DNA from: CADCVQ01 sp038260305
Lineage (GTDB): Bacteria; Actinomycetota; Thermoleophilia; Solirubrobacterales; Solirubrobacteraceae
Reading direction: 5' to 3'
DNA length: 64,000 bases
Assembly (NCBI GenBank): GCA_038260305.1
Contig: JBBSNY010000001.1
Coordinates: 310,001-374,000 of the forward strand
Shown: one piece after another, positions 18,734-27,386 of the stretch
Numbering within the stretch: the first letter of the stretch is position 1
Layout of the letters: each line of letters opens with the position of its first letter
Notes under the pieces: model-generated
Told to the model about the DNA's origin: nothing
Databases searched by the model: none
The model's input: the letters and a program-made list of their open reading frames with translations, nothing else
Position numbers and translations under genes: made by a program

Positions 18734-20398
18734 ATGGTGACCCAGGACGCCGCGGGGGTGGCAGGGAGTCAGCCGAGTGTCGTCGGCGGGCACCTCGTCG
18801 CCCGTCGCCTGAAGGACCATGGCGTGACGAAGCTGTTCACGCTCTCCGGCGGCCATCTGTTCTCGGTCTACGACGGCTGCCGAGCGCAGGGCATCGACAT
18901 CGTCGACGTCCGCCACGAGCAGTCGGCGGCGTTCGCGGCCGAGGGCTGGGCGAAGGTCACCCGCACGCCCGGCGTCGTTGCACTGACGGCCGGGCCCGGC
19001 GTCACGAACGGGATGAGCGCGTTCGCCTCCGCGCAGCAGAACCACTCGCCGATGCTGGTGCTCGCGGGGCGCGCCCCCGCGCTGCGCTGGGGGCAGGGAT
19101 CGCTGCAGGAGATCGATCATGTGCCGTTCGTCGCGCCGCTGACGAAGTTCGCGGCGACCGCGACCTCGTCGGGCGAGATACCGGCGCTGATCGACACGGC
19201 GCTCGCGGCCGCCGTCGCGCCGCACGGCGGGGCCGCGTTCGTCGACCTCCCGCTCGACCACGTCTTCGGCGAGGGGCCGGCCGCGGGCGAGCCGTCGCCG
19301 CTGCCGGACGCGGCCGACGGCCCCGCGGTCGACGAGTGCTCGCTCGCCGCGGCACGAGCGCTTCTTGGCGCCGCGCGCCGGCCGGTGATCATGGCCGGGA
19401 CCGACCTCTACTGGGGTCGCGCCGAAGGCGCGCTGCGCGAGCTCGCCGAGACGCTGCGAATCCCGGTCTTCCTCAACGGCCTCGCGCGCGGTTGCCTGCC
19501 CGCCGATCACGAGCTGTTCTTCTCGCGGGCGCGGCGCGACGCGCTGCGCGATGCCGACGTCGCGCTCGTGATCGGGGCGCCGATGGACTTCCGGCTCGCG
19601 TTCGGGGCGGTCTTCGGCGAGGACACGTCGATCGTCGTCATCGACCGCATCGCCCCCGCCCGCGAGCACCCCCGCGCGATCGCGTCGGGACTCTACGGGG
19701 GTATCGCCGCGACGCTCGGTGAGCTGTCCGGCGCGGCGGCCGCTGGACCCGATCGCTCGGACTGGATCGCGCGGCTGCGCGAGATCGAGGCGGCGGCACG
19801 GGCGGCCGAGCGCGACGATCGCGCCGACGATCGCGCGCCGCTGCACCCGATGCGCGTCTATGCCGAGCTCGGCGAGATGCTGGACCGCAACGCGATCGTC
19901 ATCGGCGACGGCGGTGACTTCGTCTCCTACGCCGGTCGGGTGATCGACTCCTACGAGCCCGGCTGCTGGCTGGACCCGGGTCCGTTCGGCTGCCTCGGCT
20001 CGGGACCTGGGTACGCGCTCGCCGCGAAGCTCGCACACCCCGACCGCCAGGTCGTGCTGCTGCTCGGAGACGGGGCGTTCGGCTTCTCCGGTATGGAGTT
20101 CGACACGCTCGCCCGCCACGGGGTGAACGTCGTCGGGATCGTCGGCAACAACGGCATCTGGGGCCTGGAGAAGCACCCGATGGAGATGATCTACGGCTAC
20201 TCGGTGGCGGCCGACCTGCGCCCGGAGACGCGCTACGACAGCGTCGTGGAGGCGCTCGGGGGCCACGGCGAGCTCGTGCGGACGCCGGCGCAACTGCGAC
20301 CCGCGCTCGAGCGCGCGTTCGCGGCAGGGCTGCCGGCGCTCGTCAACGTGCTGACGGACCCCGGCGTCGCCTATCCGCGGCGCTCGAACCTGGCCTGA
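18734..20398 (+). CDS. Thiamine-diphosphate enzyme, acetolactate synthase-like
   Basis: 554 residues with the three-domain TPP layout. The catalytic Glu is in VRHEQSAAFAAEGWAKVT, the central domain has RRPVIMAGTDLYWG, and the cofactor motif is GDGAFGFSGMEFDTL followed by NNGIWG. No small subunit is nearby, so a non-anabolic role (oxalyl-CoA decarboxylase-, benzoylformate decarboxylase- or catabolic ALS-like) is as likely as branched-chain amino acid synthesis. TAGGGT at 18719-18724 ends 9 nt before the ATG: leaderless. Confidence 0.82.
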   Translation: MVTQDAAGVAGSQPSVVGGHLVARRLKDHGVTKLFTLSGGHLFSVYDGCRAQGIDIVDVRHEQSAAFAAEGWAKVTRTPGVVALTAGPGVTNGMSAFASAQQNHSPMLVLAGRAPALRWGQGSLQEIDHVPFVAPLTKFAATATSSGEIPALIDTALAAAVAPHGGAAFVDLPLDHVFGEGPAAGEPSPLPDAADGPAVDECSLAAARALLGAARRPVIMAGTDLYWGRAEGALRELAETLRIPVFLNGLARGCLPADHELFFSRARRDALRDADVALVIGAPMDFRLAFGAVFGEDTSIVVIDRIAPAREHPRAIASGLYGGIAATLGELSGAAAAGPDRSDWIARLREIEAAARAAERDDRADDRAPLHPMRVYAELGEMLDRNAIVIGDGGDFVSYAGRVIDSYEPGCWLDPGPFGCLGSGPGYALAAKLAHPDRQVVLLLGDGAFGFSGMEFDTLARHGVNVVGIVGNNGIWGLEKHPMEMIYGYSVAADLRPETRYDSVVEALGGHGELVRTPAQLRPALERAFAAGLPALVNVLTDPGVAYPRRSNLA

Positions 20399-20399
20399 G

Positions 20400-20612
20400 A
20401 AAAGCGGAAGCCGCCCCCAGGGGAAAGGGCGGCTTCCTGATTACTGGCCCCGACAGGACGGGCAGGGGGTACGTTCCGACGAGGGCCGTATGTAGTGGCC
20501 CGAGCGGGTGGGAGGCGCCGATCTGGGCGTTGGGCTCGGACCTATGAGCCGGCGGTCGGTTCCCCCTTGCAGTCTGGGTCCCCTTCGCTCGGCACTCCCT
20601 GTATCGGGCGTT
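20400..20612 (-). ncRNA. Candidate structured RNA, 6S-like long hairpin with terminator
   Basis: There is no coding signal between 20399 and 20652. The sequence folds on itself: 20449-20457 pairs with 20598-20608, 20462-20469 with 20562-20570, and 20500-20505 with 20534-20539, giving an irregular rod with bulges as in 6S RNA. On the minus strand the rod is followed by a terminator hairpin (20406-20437) and a TTTT tract. No good TANNNT box is seen at the 5' end, so it may be processed from the ppx transcript. Confidence 0.4.
20401..20437 (-). terminator. Intrinsic terminator
   Basis: An 11-bp stem GGAAGCCGCCC/GGGCGGCTTCC. On the minus strand it is followed by GCTTTTC, so it terminates leftward transcription (ppx or the candidate RNA). 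On the plus strand it lies 8 nt past the TPP-enzyme stop and could also work bidirectionally, although no T tract follows on that side. Confidence 0.75.
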
Positions 20613-20652
20613 CGTGCGACGGACTTGAGTCGAACGTTCGTCCAGTTTCGCG

Positions 20653-21576
20653 TCAGGTCGCCGCTGCGGCGAGTGCGAGCGCCGAGCCGCGCAGGATGTC
20701 GTGCTCGGAGACCTCGACGCGCTCGAGCTCGAAGGCCCGCATCGACTCGATCAGCATCGTGATGCCGGCGACGATCGTCGGCGCGCGGTCGGGATGCAGG
20801 CCGACGACCTCGCGGCGCTCGTCGTTCGTCATCTGGGCGAGGCGCGCGAGCAGCATCTCGCAGGTGGCGAGCTCGAGCACGTGGCCGTGGACGCGGGCCG
20901 GGTCGTAGGGCTCGAGCGCCAACTCGATCGCGGCGCACTGGGTCGCGGTGCCGGCGACGGCGATGCCGGCCTCGACGCCGGCGCGCACATCCGGCGGGAC
21001 GGCACCGATGATGATCGCCTGCACCTCCTCGGCGAGGGCGTGGATGCCGGCCGGCGGCGGCGGGTCGTCGTGCAGGTGGCGCTCGGACTGGCGCACGACG
21101 CCGGCCTGGGTCGAGACGTGGAAGTCGACGACGCCGTCATGGCCGACGACGAACTCCGTCGACCCGCCGCCGATGTCGCAGACGACGACGGCCTTGCCGT
21201 CGTGCGGTCGCTCGCTCGTGGCGCCGGCAAAGGTCAGCGCTGCCTCCTCGTCGCCGCTGATCGTGCGCGCGTCGAGTCCGTATTCGCGTACGGCGGCCGT
21301 GAACGCGGCGCCGTTGTCGGCGTCGCGCACGGCGCTCGTGAGGACGGCGGTCGTCGCGGTGGCGCCGTAGTCCTCGATCGTCGCGCGGTAGCGCTCGAGG
21401 ACCGCGAGGACCCGCTGCATCGGGGCGTCGCCGAGGCGTCCCGTCGCGTCGACCCCCTCGCCGAGGCGCGTGACCGTCGACTCACGGTGCACGTCCGTGA
21501 CGGTGTGGTCCGGCGCCACGTCAGCGACGAGCAGGCGGGTGGAGTTCGTCCCGATGTCGACGACGGCGACGCGCAT
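20653..21576 (-). CDS. ppx: Exopolyphosphatase / guanosine pentaphosphatase (Ppx/GppA)
   Basis: 307 residues of the ASKHA fold, degrading polyphosphate and/or pppGpp. The phosphate-binding loops are VDIGTNSTRLLVAD at the N-terminus and VVCDIGGGSTEFVVG near residue 130; AVRDADNGAAF holds the catalytic Glu region. The length matches short actinobacterial forms without the HD-like C-terminal domain. TACCCT (complement of 21585-21590) ends 8 nt before ATG 21576: leaderless. It is divergent from the initiator tRNA. Confidence 0.92.
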   Translation of the reverse strand: MRVAVVDIGTNSTRLLVADVAPDHTVTDVHRESTVTRLGEGVDATGRLGDAPMQRVLAVLERYRATIEDYGATATTAVLTSAVRDADNGAAFTAAVREYGLDARTISGDEEAALTFAGATSERPHDGKAVVVCDIGGGSTEFVVGHDGVVDFHVSTQAGVVRQSERHLHDDPPPPAGIHALAEEVQAIIIGAVPPDVRAGVEAGIAVAGTATQCAAIELALEPYDPARVHGHVLELATCEMLLARLAQMTNDERREVVGLHPDRAPTIVAGITMLIESMRAFELERVEVSEHDILRGSALALAAAAT

Positions 21577-21629
21577 GTCCAGCGAGGGTAGTCGGCGGAT
21601 GACCGATGGCCCTCCCAGGAGCGTGTTGC

Positions 21630-21635
21630 TAGGAT
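21630..21635 (+). promoter_or_regulatory. TAGGAT -10 element of the initiator tRNA
   Basis: TAGGAT lies 13 nt before the mature tRNA 5' end. It shares the 70-bp intergenic space with the divergent ppx box at 21585-21590. Confidence 0.5.
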
Positions 21636-21648
21636 GTGTCGTCCACGC

Positions 21649-21759
<111 letters not shown>

Positions 21760-21781
21760 TCAGCGGTCGGTCCGGTTGCGG

Positions 21782-21810
21782 CCCGTGGTTCCAATAGGGT
21801 TTCCAATTTG
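21782..21810. repeat. Left subterminal 29-nt repeat (candidate integrase arm site)
   Basis: CCCGTGGTTCCAA plus CCAATTTG, 24 of 29 positions identical to 28674-28702, in the same orientation. It lies 22 nt inside attL, while its partner lies 81-90 nt inside attR. The TTCCAA core occurs twice in each copy. Confidence 0.65.
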
Positions 21811-21850
21811 GCGGGGGCCGCGCCGCGTTCGGGCGCGACATAGTTGTCCG

Positions 21851-23044
21851 ATGGGCAAGCGCTCCTTCGGCACCGGGCGGCTGTTCGTGCGCTGCGACAG
21901 CGGCGGACGCGAGGTCTGGTACGGCACCTGGTGGGCCGGTGGCGTGCGCGTCAAGCGCCGGATCGGCCTGAAGCGCTCGACGGCGCGTGCCGACGGCCTG
22001 ACGCGCGTGCAGGCCGAGCGCGAGCTGCGCCGCCGGATCGAGACCGACGTCGTCATCGCCGGCGCGCAGCGGCGCACGGTCGCCGAAGCCGGCGAGGCGT
22101 CCATCGAGCACCTCGAGTTCGTCATGGAGCGCAAGCGCACGACGGTCGCCGACTACCGCGGCTACCTGCGCCGCCACCTGGCGCCGTTCTTCGGCGATCG
22201 TCCGCTGGACCGGATCGACGCGGCGCGGGTAGAGGCGTTCCTGCGCGCCAAGCGCACCTCCGGCCTGTCGTCGAAGACCGTCTGCAACCAGCTGAACTTC
22301 CTGCACGGCGTCTTCGCGTTCGCGATCAAGCGCGGCTGGGCGACGAGCAACCCGGTCGCGCTCGTCGATCGGCCGCGTACACCGCGCCACTCCCATCGCC
22401 GGATCCGCTTCCTGCAGCGCGAGGAGCTCGACGCGCTGTTGCGGGCTGTGCCCGACGATCATCTCGGCGCCGTCGAGCGGCCGCTGTACCTGTGCGCCGC
22501 GATGACCGGCCTGCGCCAGGGAGAGCTGATCGGCCTGCGCTGGACGGACGTCGACTGGACGGCGTCGCGTGTGCGCGTCGCCGAGGGCTAAACGCGCGGC
22601 GCGTTTGACAGCCCGAAATCCCACCGCGGCCGCTCGGTGCCGATGGCCGACCGCCTGGCCGGCGAGCTCGAGCTGCACTTCCAGCGCTCACGCTTCCAGG
22701 CAGACGGCGATCTCGTCTTCGCGCACCCGGTCACGGGCCATGTGTTGGACGCGTCGAAGCTGCGAAAGCGCTTCTACGAGGCGCTGGCCCGCGCCGGGCT
22801 GCACCGACTCACGTTTCACGAGCTGCGCCACACGTTCGGCACCCAGATGGCCGCCGCCGGAGCGCCACTGCGCGCGATCCAGGAATGGATGGGCCACGCC
22901 GACGCCAGCACGACCGAGATCTACTCCCACTACGCGCCCGACCCGACGCACGGGGCCGCGTTCGCGCAGCGGGCGTTCGGGGACGGCGGCGGCGCTGGCT
23001 CGTCGGTCGGGTGCACCGACGCGCCGCGGCTGCCAGGGCTCTAA
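21851..23044 (+). pseudogene. Tyrosine recombinase (integrase) with one in-frame stop
   Basis: A 397-codon frame reads as one phage-type integrase: arm/core-binding region (YRGYLRRHLAPFFGDRPLD, SSKTVCNQLNFLHGVFAFA), catalytic domain with TGLRQGELIGLRW, then HELRHTFGTQ, WMGHADASTTEIYSHY with the Tyr nucleophile. The TAA at 22589-22591 interrupts it. The reading frame is the same on both sides (GGC TAA ACG CGC), and a Tyr codon (TAC) is the likely ancestor. Both halves keep strong codon bias, so the loss looks recent. ATG 21851 is preferred: it is the start nearest the integrase homology. Confidence 0.9.
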
Positions 23045-23248
23045 CTCGCTTCGGCGAGGGCAGGCTCGCCGATGTCGTGCAAACGAACGAGCCTCTCGTT
23101 CTCACGCTGAGATTCCGGCACGAGCGAGGCGACGGTTCGTTCGAGCTACCCACGGGTGCTTACGGATCGCCTGGCAGAGGCCCCTCGGCACCTAGCATCT
23201 TTGCCTGCGGATGGCCCCGCGAGCAGTGGCTACGCCGGAAAAATAATT

Positions 23249-23283
23249 CCGATAACCCTCGATATCGGCATTATAGTTCCGGT
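23249..23283 (+). promoter_or_regulatory. hipBA promoter and operator
   Basis: TATAGT at 23272-23277 ends 6 nt before the hipB ATG. Immediately upstream, CCGATA (23249-23254) and TATCGG (23263-23268) form an inverted repeat in the -35/-10 spacer. The stretch is markedly AT-richer than its surroundings. The arrangement fits autorepression by HipB. Confidence 0.65.
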
Positions 23284-23625
23284 ATGGCTCGCTCCCAGCG
23301 CCGTCCCTACTCGCCCTACGCCGCCGACGCAGCGCGGCTGCTCGGTGCCCAAATCCGACTGGCGCGTCGTGAGCGGCGATGGTCGCAAGACGAGCTCGCA
23401 GCCCGGGTCGGGATCACTCCGCGGACCGTCTACAAGATTGAGCATGGCGACCTTAGTGTCGGCCTCGGTGCCGCGCTTGAGTCCGCCGCTCTGCTCGGGG
23501 TCCCGCTCTTTCACGCCGAGCGCTCTCGGCTGACAGCCGATCTGGACCGCACCGAGGCGCGCGCGGCGCTGCTCGCGCGGCCGCGCCGCGCGCGTCCGGA
23601 CGAGGGAGTGAAGGATGACTTCTGA
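23284..23625 (+). CDS. hipB: HipB-like XRE antitoxin
   Basis: 113 residues. An XRE helix-turn-helix occupies ~18-75 (GAQIRLARRERRWSQDELAAR, ITPRTVYKIEHGDLSVGLG), with a charged C-terminal tail. It overlaps hipA by 11 nt, the classical antitoxin-toxin order. It should bind the palindrome at its own promoter and neutralise HipA. The mRNA is probably leaderless. Confidence 0.88.
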   Translation: MARSQRRPYSPYAADAARLLGAQIRLARRERRWSQDELAARVGITPRTVYKIEHGDLSVGLGAALESAALLGVPLFHAERSRLTADLDRTEARAALLARPRRARPDEGVKDDF

Positions 23626-24874
23626 GCCGAGCGAGGCCTTCGTCTGGATCTGGCTGCCGGGCGCGGAGGAGCCGGTCGTGGCTGGCCGCGTCGAGCTCGA
23701 CGGCGGAGTCGTGCGCTTCAACTACGGCCGCAGCTACCTCGATCGCACGGAGGTGATCCCGCTCTACCTGCCCGAGCTGCCGCTACGACTTGGTGTGATC
23801 GAGCCACTGCATGGCCTCACAATGCCGGGCTGCATCAAGGATGCGGGGCCCGACGCATGGGGACAGCGCGTCGTAATGCAGCACCTGCTCGGAGTCGGCG
23901 CAAAGGACGGCGAACCAGCCGTGTTCGGGCCGCTCACGTACCTGCTCCGCTCAGGCTCCGACCGCATCGGCGCGCTGGACTTCCAAGAGCGGCCCGACGT
24001 CTACGTCAGTCGAGACGAGGCGAGCGCGCCGCTCGAAGGTCTGATGGAGGCAGCCGATCGGGTGAGCCAGAACCTGCCGCTGCCGCCCGCCCTCGATCTC
24101 GCGCTGCTGCACGGGAGCTCTGTCGGCGGAGCGCGGCCAAAATCCCTTTTGACAGGCGAGCGCGGAGACTTCATCGCGAAGTTCTCCTCGAGTACCGATA
24201 TGTACCCGGTGGTCAAAGGCGAGTTCCTCGCGATGGAGCTCGCCCGTCGCGCCCACCTCGACGTCGCCGGGGTTGACCTCGTGCAGGTCATGGGGCGCGA
24301 GGTGCTGCTCGTCGAACGTTTCGACCGGATCCGTGGGACCAAGCAACGTCGCGCGCTGGTCTCCGCCCTCACGATCCTCGAACTCGACGAGATGATGGCC
24401 CGCTACGCGAGCTATGCGGACCTTGCGCAGATCGTCCGCGAGCGTTTCACCGATGCCCGCGCGACGTTGCGCGAGCTCTTTGCGCGCATCACGTTCAACA
24501 TCCTCACTGGCAACAGCGACGATCACGCACGCAACCATGCCGCCTTCTGGGACGGCGAGTGGCTTACGCTCACGCCGGCCTACGACATCTGCCCGCAGCC
24601 GCGCAGCGGCGGCGAGACGAGCCAGGCGATGATCATCGGCGCGGACGGATTCCGAATGAGCCAGCTCTCGGGCTGCGTCGAGCGTGCGTCGACGTTCATG
24701 CTGACCGAAGACGAAGCCCGCGACCTGATCGAGAACCAGGTCGGGGTAATCGAGCGTGAGTGGGACGCCGTCTGCGAGCGCGCATGGATGACGGAGGTCG
24801 AGCGTGCCTTCTTCTGGGGGCGGCAGTTCCTCAACCCCTACGCCTTCGAAGGCTTCTCGCGGGCCCCCGTCTAA
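23615..24874 (+). CDS. hipA: HipA-like Ser/Thr kinase toxin
   Basis: 419 residues, close to E. coli HipA (440). Family blocks: HGSSVGGARPK near 167 (the autophosphorylated Ser loop and ATP-binding Lys), ERFDRIRG, GNSDDHARNHAAFW near 298 (catalytic Asp) and YDICPQP (metal Asp). HipA enzymes phosphorylate an aminoacyl-tRNA synthetase and stop translation. The gene appears intact, so the module may still stabilise the island. It converges with an excisionase relic at its 3' end. Confidence 0.9.
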   Translation: MTSEPSEAFVWIWLPGAEEPVVAGRVELDGGVVRFNYGRSYLDRTEVIPLYLPELPLRLGVIEPLHGLTMPGCIKDAGPDAWGQRVVMQHLLGVGAKDGEPAVFGPLTYLLRSGSDRIGALDFQERPDVYVSRDEASAPLEGLMEAADRVSQNLPLPPALDLALLHGSSVGGARPKSLLTGERGDFIAKFSSSTDMYPVVKGEFLAMELARRAHLDVAGVDLVQVMGREVLLVERFDRIRGTKQRRALVSALTILELDEMMARYASYADLAQIVRERFTDARATLRELFARITFNILTGNSDDHARNHAAFWDGEWLTLTPAYDICPQPRSGGETSQAMIIGADGFRMSQLSGCVERASTFMLTEDEARDLIENQVGVIEREWDAVCERAWMTEVERAFFWGRQFLNPYAFEGFSRAPV

Positions 24875-24877
24875 TCC

Positions 24878-24978
24878 CGTTCCGCCCACGGCGCCAGCGC
24901 GGCTCGACGCGGACGGCGAGGAGCGCGGCCGCCTCGTGCGGGGTGAGCAGCGGCTCGTTGAGCGTCGGCGTGGCGGGC
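24878..24978 (-). pseudogene. Excisionase-like HTH relic
   Basis: The minus strand reads PTLNEPLLTPHEAAALLAVRV, the opening of a MerR-like excisionase/helix-turn-helix domain. The recognition helix is missing and the frame runs into the hipA end. Probably the remains of the element's directionality factor. Confidence 0.4.
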
Positions 24979-25026
24979 CTGGGTCCAGTTCGAGCTGACG
25001 ATGCATAGCGGCGCCGACCGGGTCAG

Positions 25027-25076
25027 CAGCGCTAAATACGAGCTCTTCCACCGGGGTGGATGGAGTCAAATAGCGC
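25027..25076. promoter_or_regulatory. Nested palindromes upstream of the AbiEi-Fic gene
   Basis: AGCGCTA at 25027-25033 and TAGCGCT at 25070-25076 form a perfect inverted pair. They enclose a second perfect palindrome TCCACC-GG-GGTGGA (25046-25059). The array lies 21 nt before ATG 25098 and is a likely operator for the AbiEi-type domain. Confidence 0.5.
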
Positions 25077-25097
25077 TTCTTCCATCTGGATCAGGTC

Positions 25098-25886
25098 ATG
25101 GCCGCCGATAATCCGCAGAACTTCCCCGAGCTGTTCTTCCCCGACGACGCACGCTGGGCGAGTCGCGCCGCGGCGCGCGGGGAGATCCGTCGGCTCGCCC
25201 GCGGCCTCTACACGCCAAACCTCGACGAGCCGGCTGAGCAGTTGGTCACGCGGCGGTGGTACAACGCTGCGGCGCTGTATTTCCCGGACGCAGTCGTGGT
25301 CGATCGCAGTGCCGCGCTCAGCGGGCCCGCGAGCGACGGCTCGCTGTTTCTCGACGTGGGCGACCGCCCGGTCAACCCGCGCCCGGTGGAGCTTCCGGGC
25401 CTCACGCTGCGTCCGCGCAACGGAGCGGGTGCGGTGGACGGCGACGTGCTGTTCATGGGGTTGCGGATGTCTAGCCCGGCGCGAGCGATGCTCGAGAACC
25501 TGCGGCCGTCACGCTCGCGCGGCGCAGTCCGGCGCACGCTCGGTGGCGCCGAGGTCGAGCAGCGACTCGAGCGGCTGGCGCGGGTGCGTGGCGAGCAGGC
25601 GCTCAACGAGCTTCGCGACGAAGCGCGTGCGATCGCTCCTGCGCTTGGGGCCGAGGCGGAGTTCGAGCTCCTCGACGCACTCATCGGCGCGCTTCTCGGC
25701 ACGCGCGACGCCCCGCTCAAGACAGCGGCGGGTCGTGCTCGCGGCGCCGGTCTGGGATATGACCCGGACCGCCTTGCGAAGGTCCGAAGCGCGATGAAGA
25801 CGTCATCCCCGCGCAGCCCCATGGCAGAGAGCCGGTCGTATTCGGCGACGAAGCCCGCTTTGAGACGGTCGGGGAACTGCGGCTGA
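25098..25886 (+). pseudogene. Truncated AbiEi-Fic protein (AbiEi part only)
   Basis: 262 codons. Residues ~1-225 match the N-terminal antitoxin-like region of AbiEi-Fic fusion proteins (LARGLYTPNLDEPAEQLV, ALYFPDAVVVDRSAALSG, LRMSSPARAMLENLRPSRS, LLDALIGALLGTRDAPL). In those proteins a Fic AMP-transferase domain should follow. Here the frame changes character after LGYDPDRLAK (about 25775) and ends in Ser/Arg-rich sequence that is antisense to the HNH gene. The Fic domain is absent. The recombination junction is near 25770-25795. Confidence 0.6.
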
Positions 25887-26431
25887 CTCATGGCGCGGTC
25901 GGCAACGTAGTCCTTCACCAGGTCCACGCCGAGCATCCCGGTGGACATGTCGCTTGCCACTCGGTCGGTGAGCTGGTTCCTCGTCATCTTGGTGCGGACG
26001 GCCGTGAGAGTAAAGCCCGTACTCGCCGTCTGCGGTGTTGTCGCCACAGCGTCGGCGACGATCTCCAACTCGGCGAACGTCATGCGTCCAGCCATGGTCG
26101 TCATCTGCTGCGCAACGTGCCCCTCGTGCTGCGACTTCCACCGTCGCATCTCCTCGATGGTGTAGGTGTTTTCCTGTCGGTCTGCGATCGCGTGATGGTC
26201 TCGGCAAAGAAACACGAGATTCTCCGGAGCGTCGCGCTCTTCATGGGGCACCGACGGGTCGGCTCGCGGTCCGTTGTCGGCTTGGGACACGATATGCGCG
26301 ATCTGCCCGATGATGACTTCGGGGTCGAACGCGGTTGCTGGCTCGGTGAGAGGCCGGCCGCATTCCGGCTTGGCGCACAGGTTGCCGGACTTGATGCCGA
26401 CGAGCCGAGCCGTGGGTGTTGATACGGCCAT
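25208..26431 (-). CDS. HNH endonuclease, C-terminus replaced by antisense sequence
   Basis: The first ~210 residues are a HNH nuclease: zinc Cys pair CAKPECGRPL, IAHIVSQADNG, ENLVFLCRDHHAIAD, then a helical segment ending EYDRLSAMGLRGDDVFIALR. After that (below ~25790) the frame is Ser/Arg/Pro-rich and is simply the complement of the AbiEi gene, so the native C-terminus and stop have been lost. The catalytic part may still fold. TAGGCT lies 12 nt upstream of ATG 26431. Likely a nucleic-acid-targeting island function. Confidence 0.65.
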   Translation of the reverse strand: MAVSTPTARLVGIKSGNLCAKPECGRPLTEPATAFDPEVIIGQIAHIVSQADNGPRADPSVPHEERDAPENLVFLCRDHHAIADRQENTYTIEEMRRWKSQHEGHVAQQMTTMAGRMTFAELEIVADAVATTPQTASTGFTLTAVRTKMTRNQLTDRVASDMSTGMLGVDLVKDYVADRAMSQPQFPDRLKAGFVAEYDRLSAMGLRGDDVFIALRTFARRSGSYPRPAPRARPAAVLSGASRVPRSAPMSASRSSNSASAPSAGAIARASSRSSLSACSPRTRASRSSRCSTSAPPSVRRTAPRERDGRRFSSIARAGLDIRNPMNSTSPSTAPAPLRGRSVRPGSSTGRGLTGRSPTSRNSEPSLAGPLSAALRSTTTASGKYSAAALYHRRVTNCSAGSSRFGV

Positions 26432-26564
26432 CGGGGATAAGCGAGCCTACCGCCCGCAAGAGACAGCACCATCGCCCCGGCGCGCGTCGCCGGAGCGCCG
26501 TCGCACACATCGGCAGGGAGTTGCCGCTGATCGGCTCGAAGAGGCAGCAGGTCCCGAATCGCGT

Positions 26565-27386
26565 TCAGGGCAGCCCGTCGAGTGCGTCGCTGATGAGCGC
26601 GTGGACCTGGGCGCTGACGAGCGCCGGATCGCCGACGCCTTCCTCGGCGCGACCGGCCAGTGCGCACAGCTCGGCCTCGGGTGTGGCCGCGTAGCGACGG
26701 AGGTGCTCGATCGCGGTTCGCGTAACCGTGGCGCTGATGTCATGCGCCAGAAGCAGCTCGAGCCCGGACGGGACAACATTCGCGGGGACGGCTTGTAGGA
26801 GGCGAAACACATCGTGTGCGTCCTTCGGCTGTGTCCGGTCCTTGCGGCCGGCATCGCGGTCCGCCAGGCGCTCCCCGATCTTGTGGGCTTTGGCGACGAG
26901 CAGCGCCGCCGGGCCGGCGACGTTCATCTTTTCGCTGCGGTCGTCGGCTGGGTCCAGCGCCGTCACGACATGCGGTTGGTGGTCGATGGCGGCGGCTTCG
27001 AGCCCACGCACTCGGAGCGCCGACCGATCGTCGTGCGGGGGGATCCGCGCGCCGCGCTTTCCGCTCGGCTCGAGCCCCGCGGGAACGAGGAGCTCGACGG
27101 GTATGCCTTCACGATCAAACCACTGACCTTGCAGGCCTTGCCGGTCGCGGTGGAAGCCGGCGGCCTGCATCGCATCGTCGAGTAGCGGGTGGCCGCCCAG
27201 GATCTGCGGCACTACGACGATGTCGCTGTCCTTGGTCGTCGTCGCGATCGGGACGTCCGCGTCGCCGGTGTAGAGGTAGATCGCCTGCGATCCGACCAGC
27301 ACGAGGGCTTCTCGATGTGGCCTCAGCGCGATCAGTGCGTCGAGCAGCGCCCGACGTGCCGCGATGCTGATCTCCGAGTAGCTCAT
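26565..27386 (-). CDS. AbiEii-like nucleotidyltransferase toxin
   Basis: 273 residues of the MNT/AbiEii superfamily. The GS...DxD signature is VLVGSQAIYLYTGDAD followed by TTKDSDIVVVP. KAHKIGERLADRD and PKDAHDVFRLL supply the conserved Lys and Asp. Related toxins (MenT, AbiEii) add nucleotides to tRNA. The ATG overlaps the stop of the upstream gene (ATGA), a coupled antitoxin-toxin pair. Confidence 0.7.
   Translation of the reverse strand: MSYSEISIAARRALLDALIALRPHREALVLVGSQAIYLYTGDADVPIATTTKDSDIVVVPQILGGHPLLDDAMQAAGFHRDRQGLQGQWFDREGIPVELLVPAGLEPSGKRGARIPPHDDRSALRVRGLEAAAIDHQPHVVTALDPADDRSEKMNVAGPAALLVAKAHKIGERLADRDAGRKDRTQPKDAHDVFRLLQAVPANVVPSGLELLLAHDISATVTRTAIEHLRRYAATPEAELCALAGRAEEGVGDPALVSAQVHALISDALDGLP

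Noticed and set aside
20630..20643. CGAACGTTCG near the ppx stop as an SOS box
   Set aside because: The GAAC and GTTC halves are adjacent without the 4-nt spacer, and it lies at a gene 3' end.
22589..22591. Programmed stop-codon readthrough in the integrase
   Set aside because: TAA is the least leaky stop and no stimulatory structure or pyrrolysine-type context is apparent; simple mutation is the better explanation.
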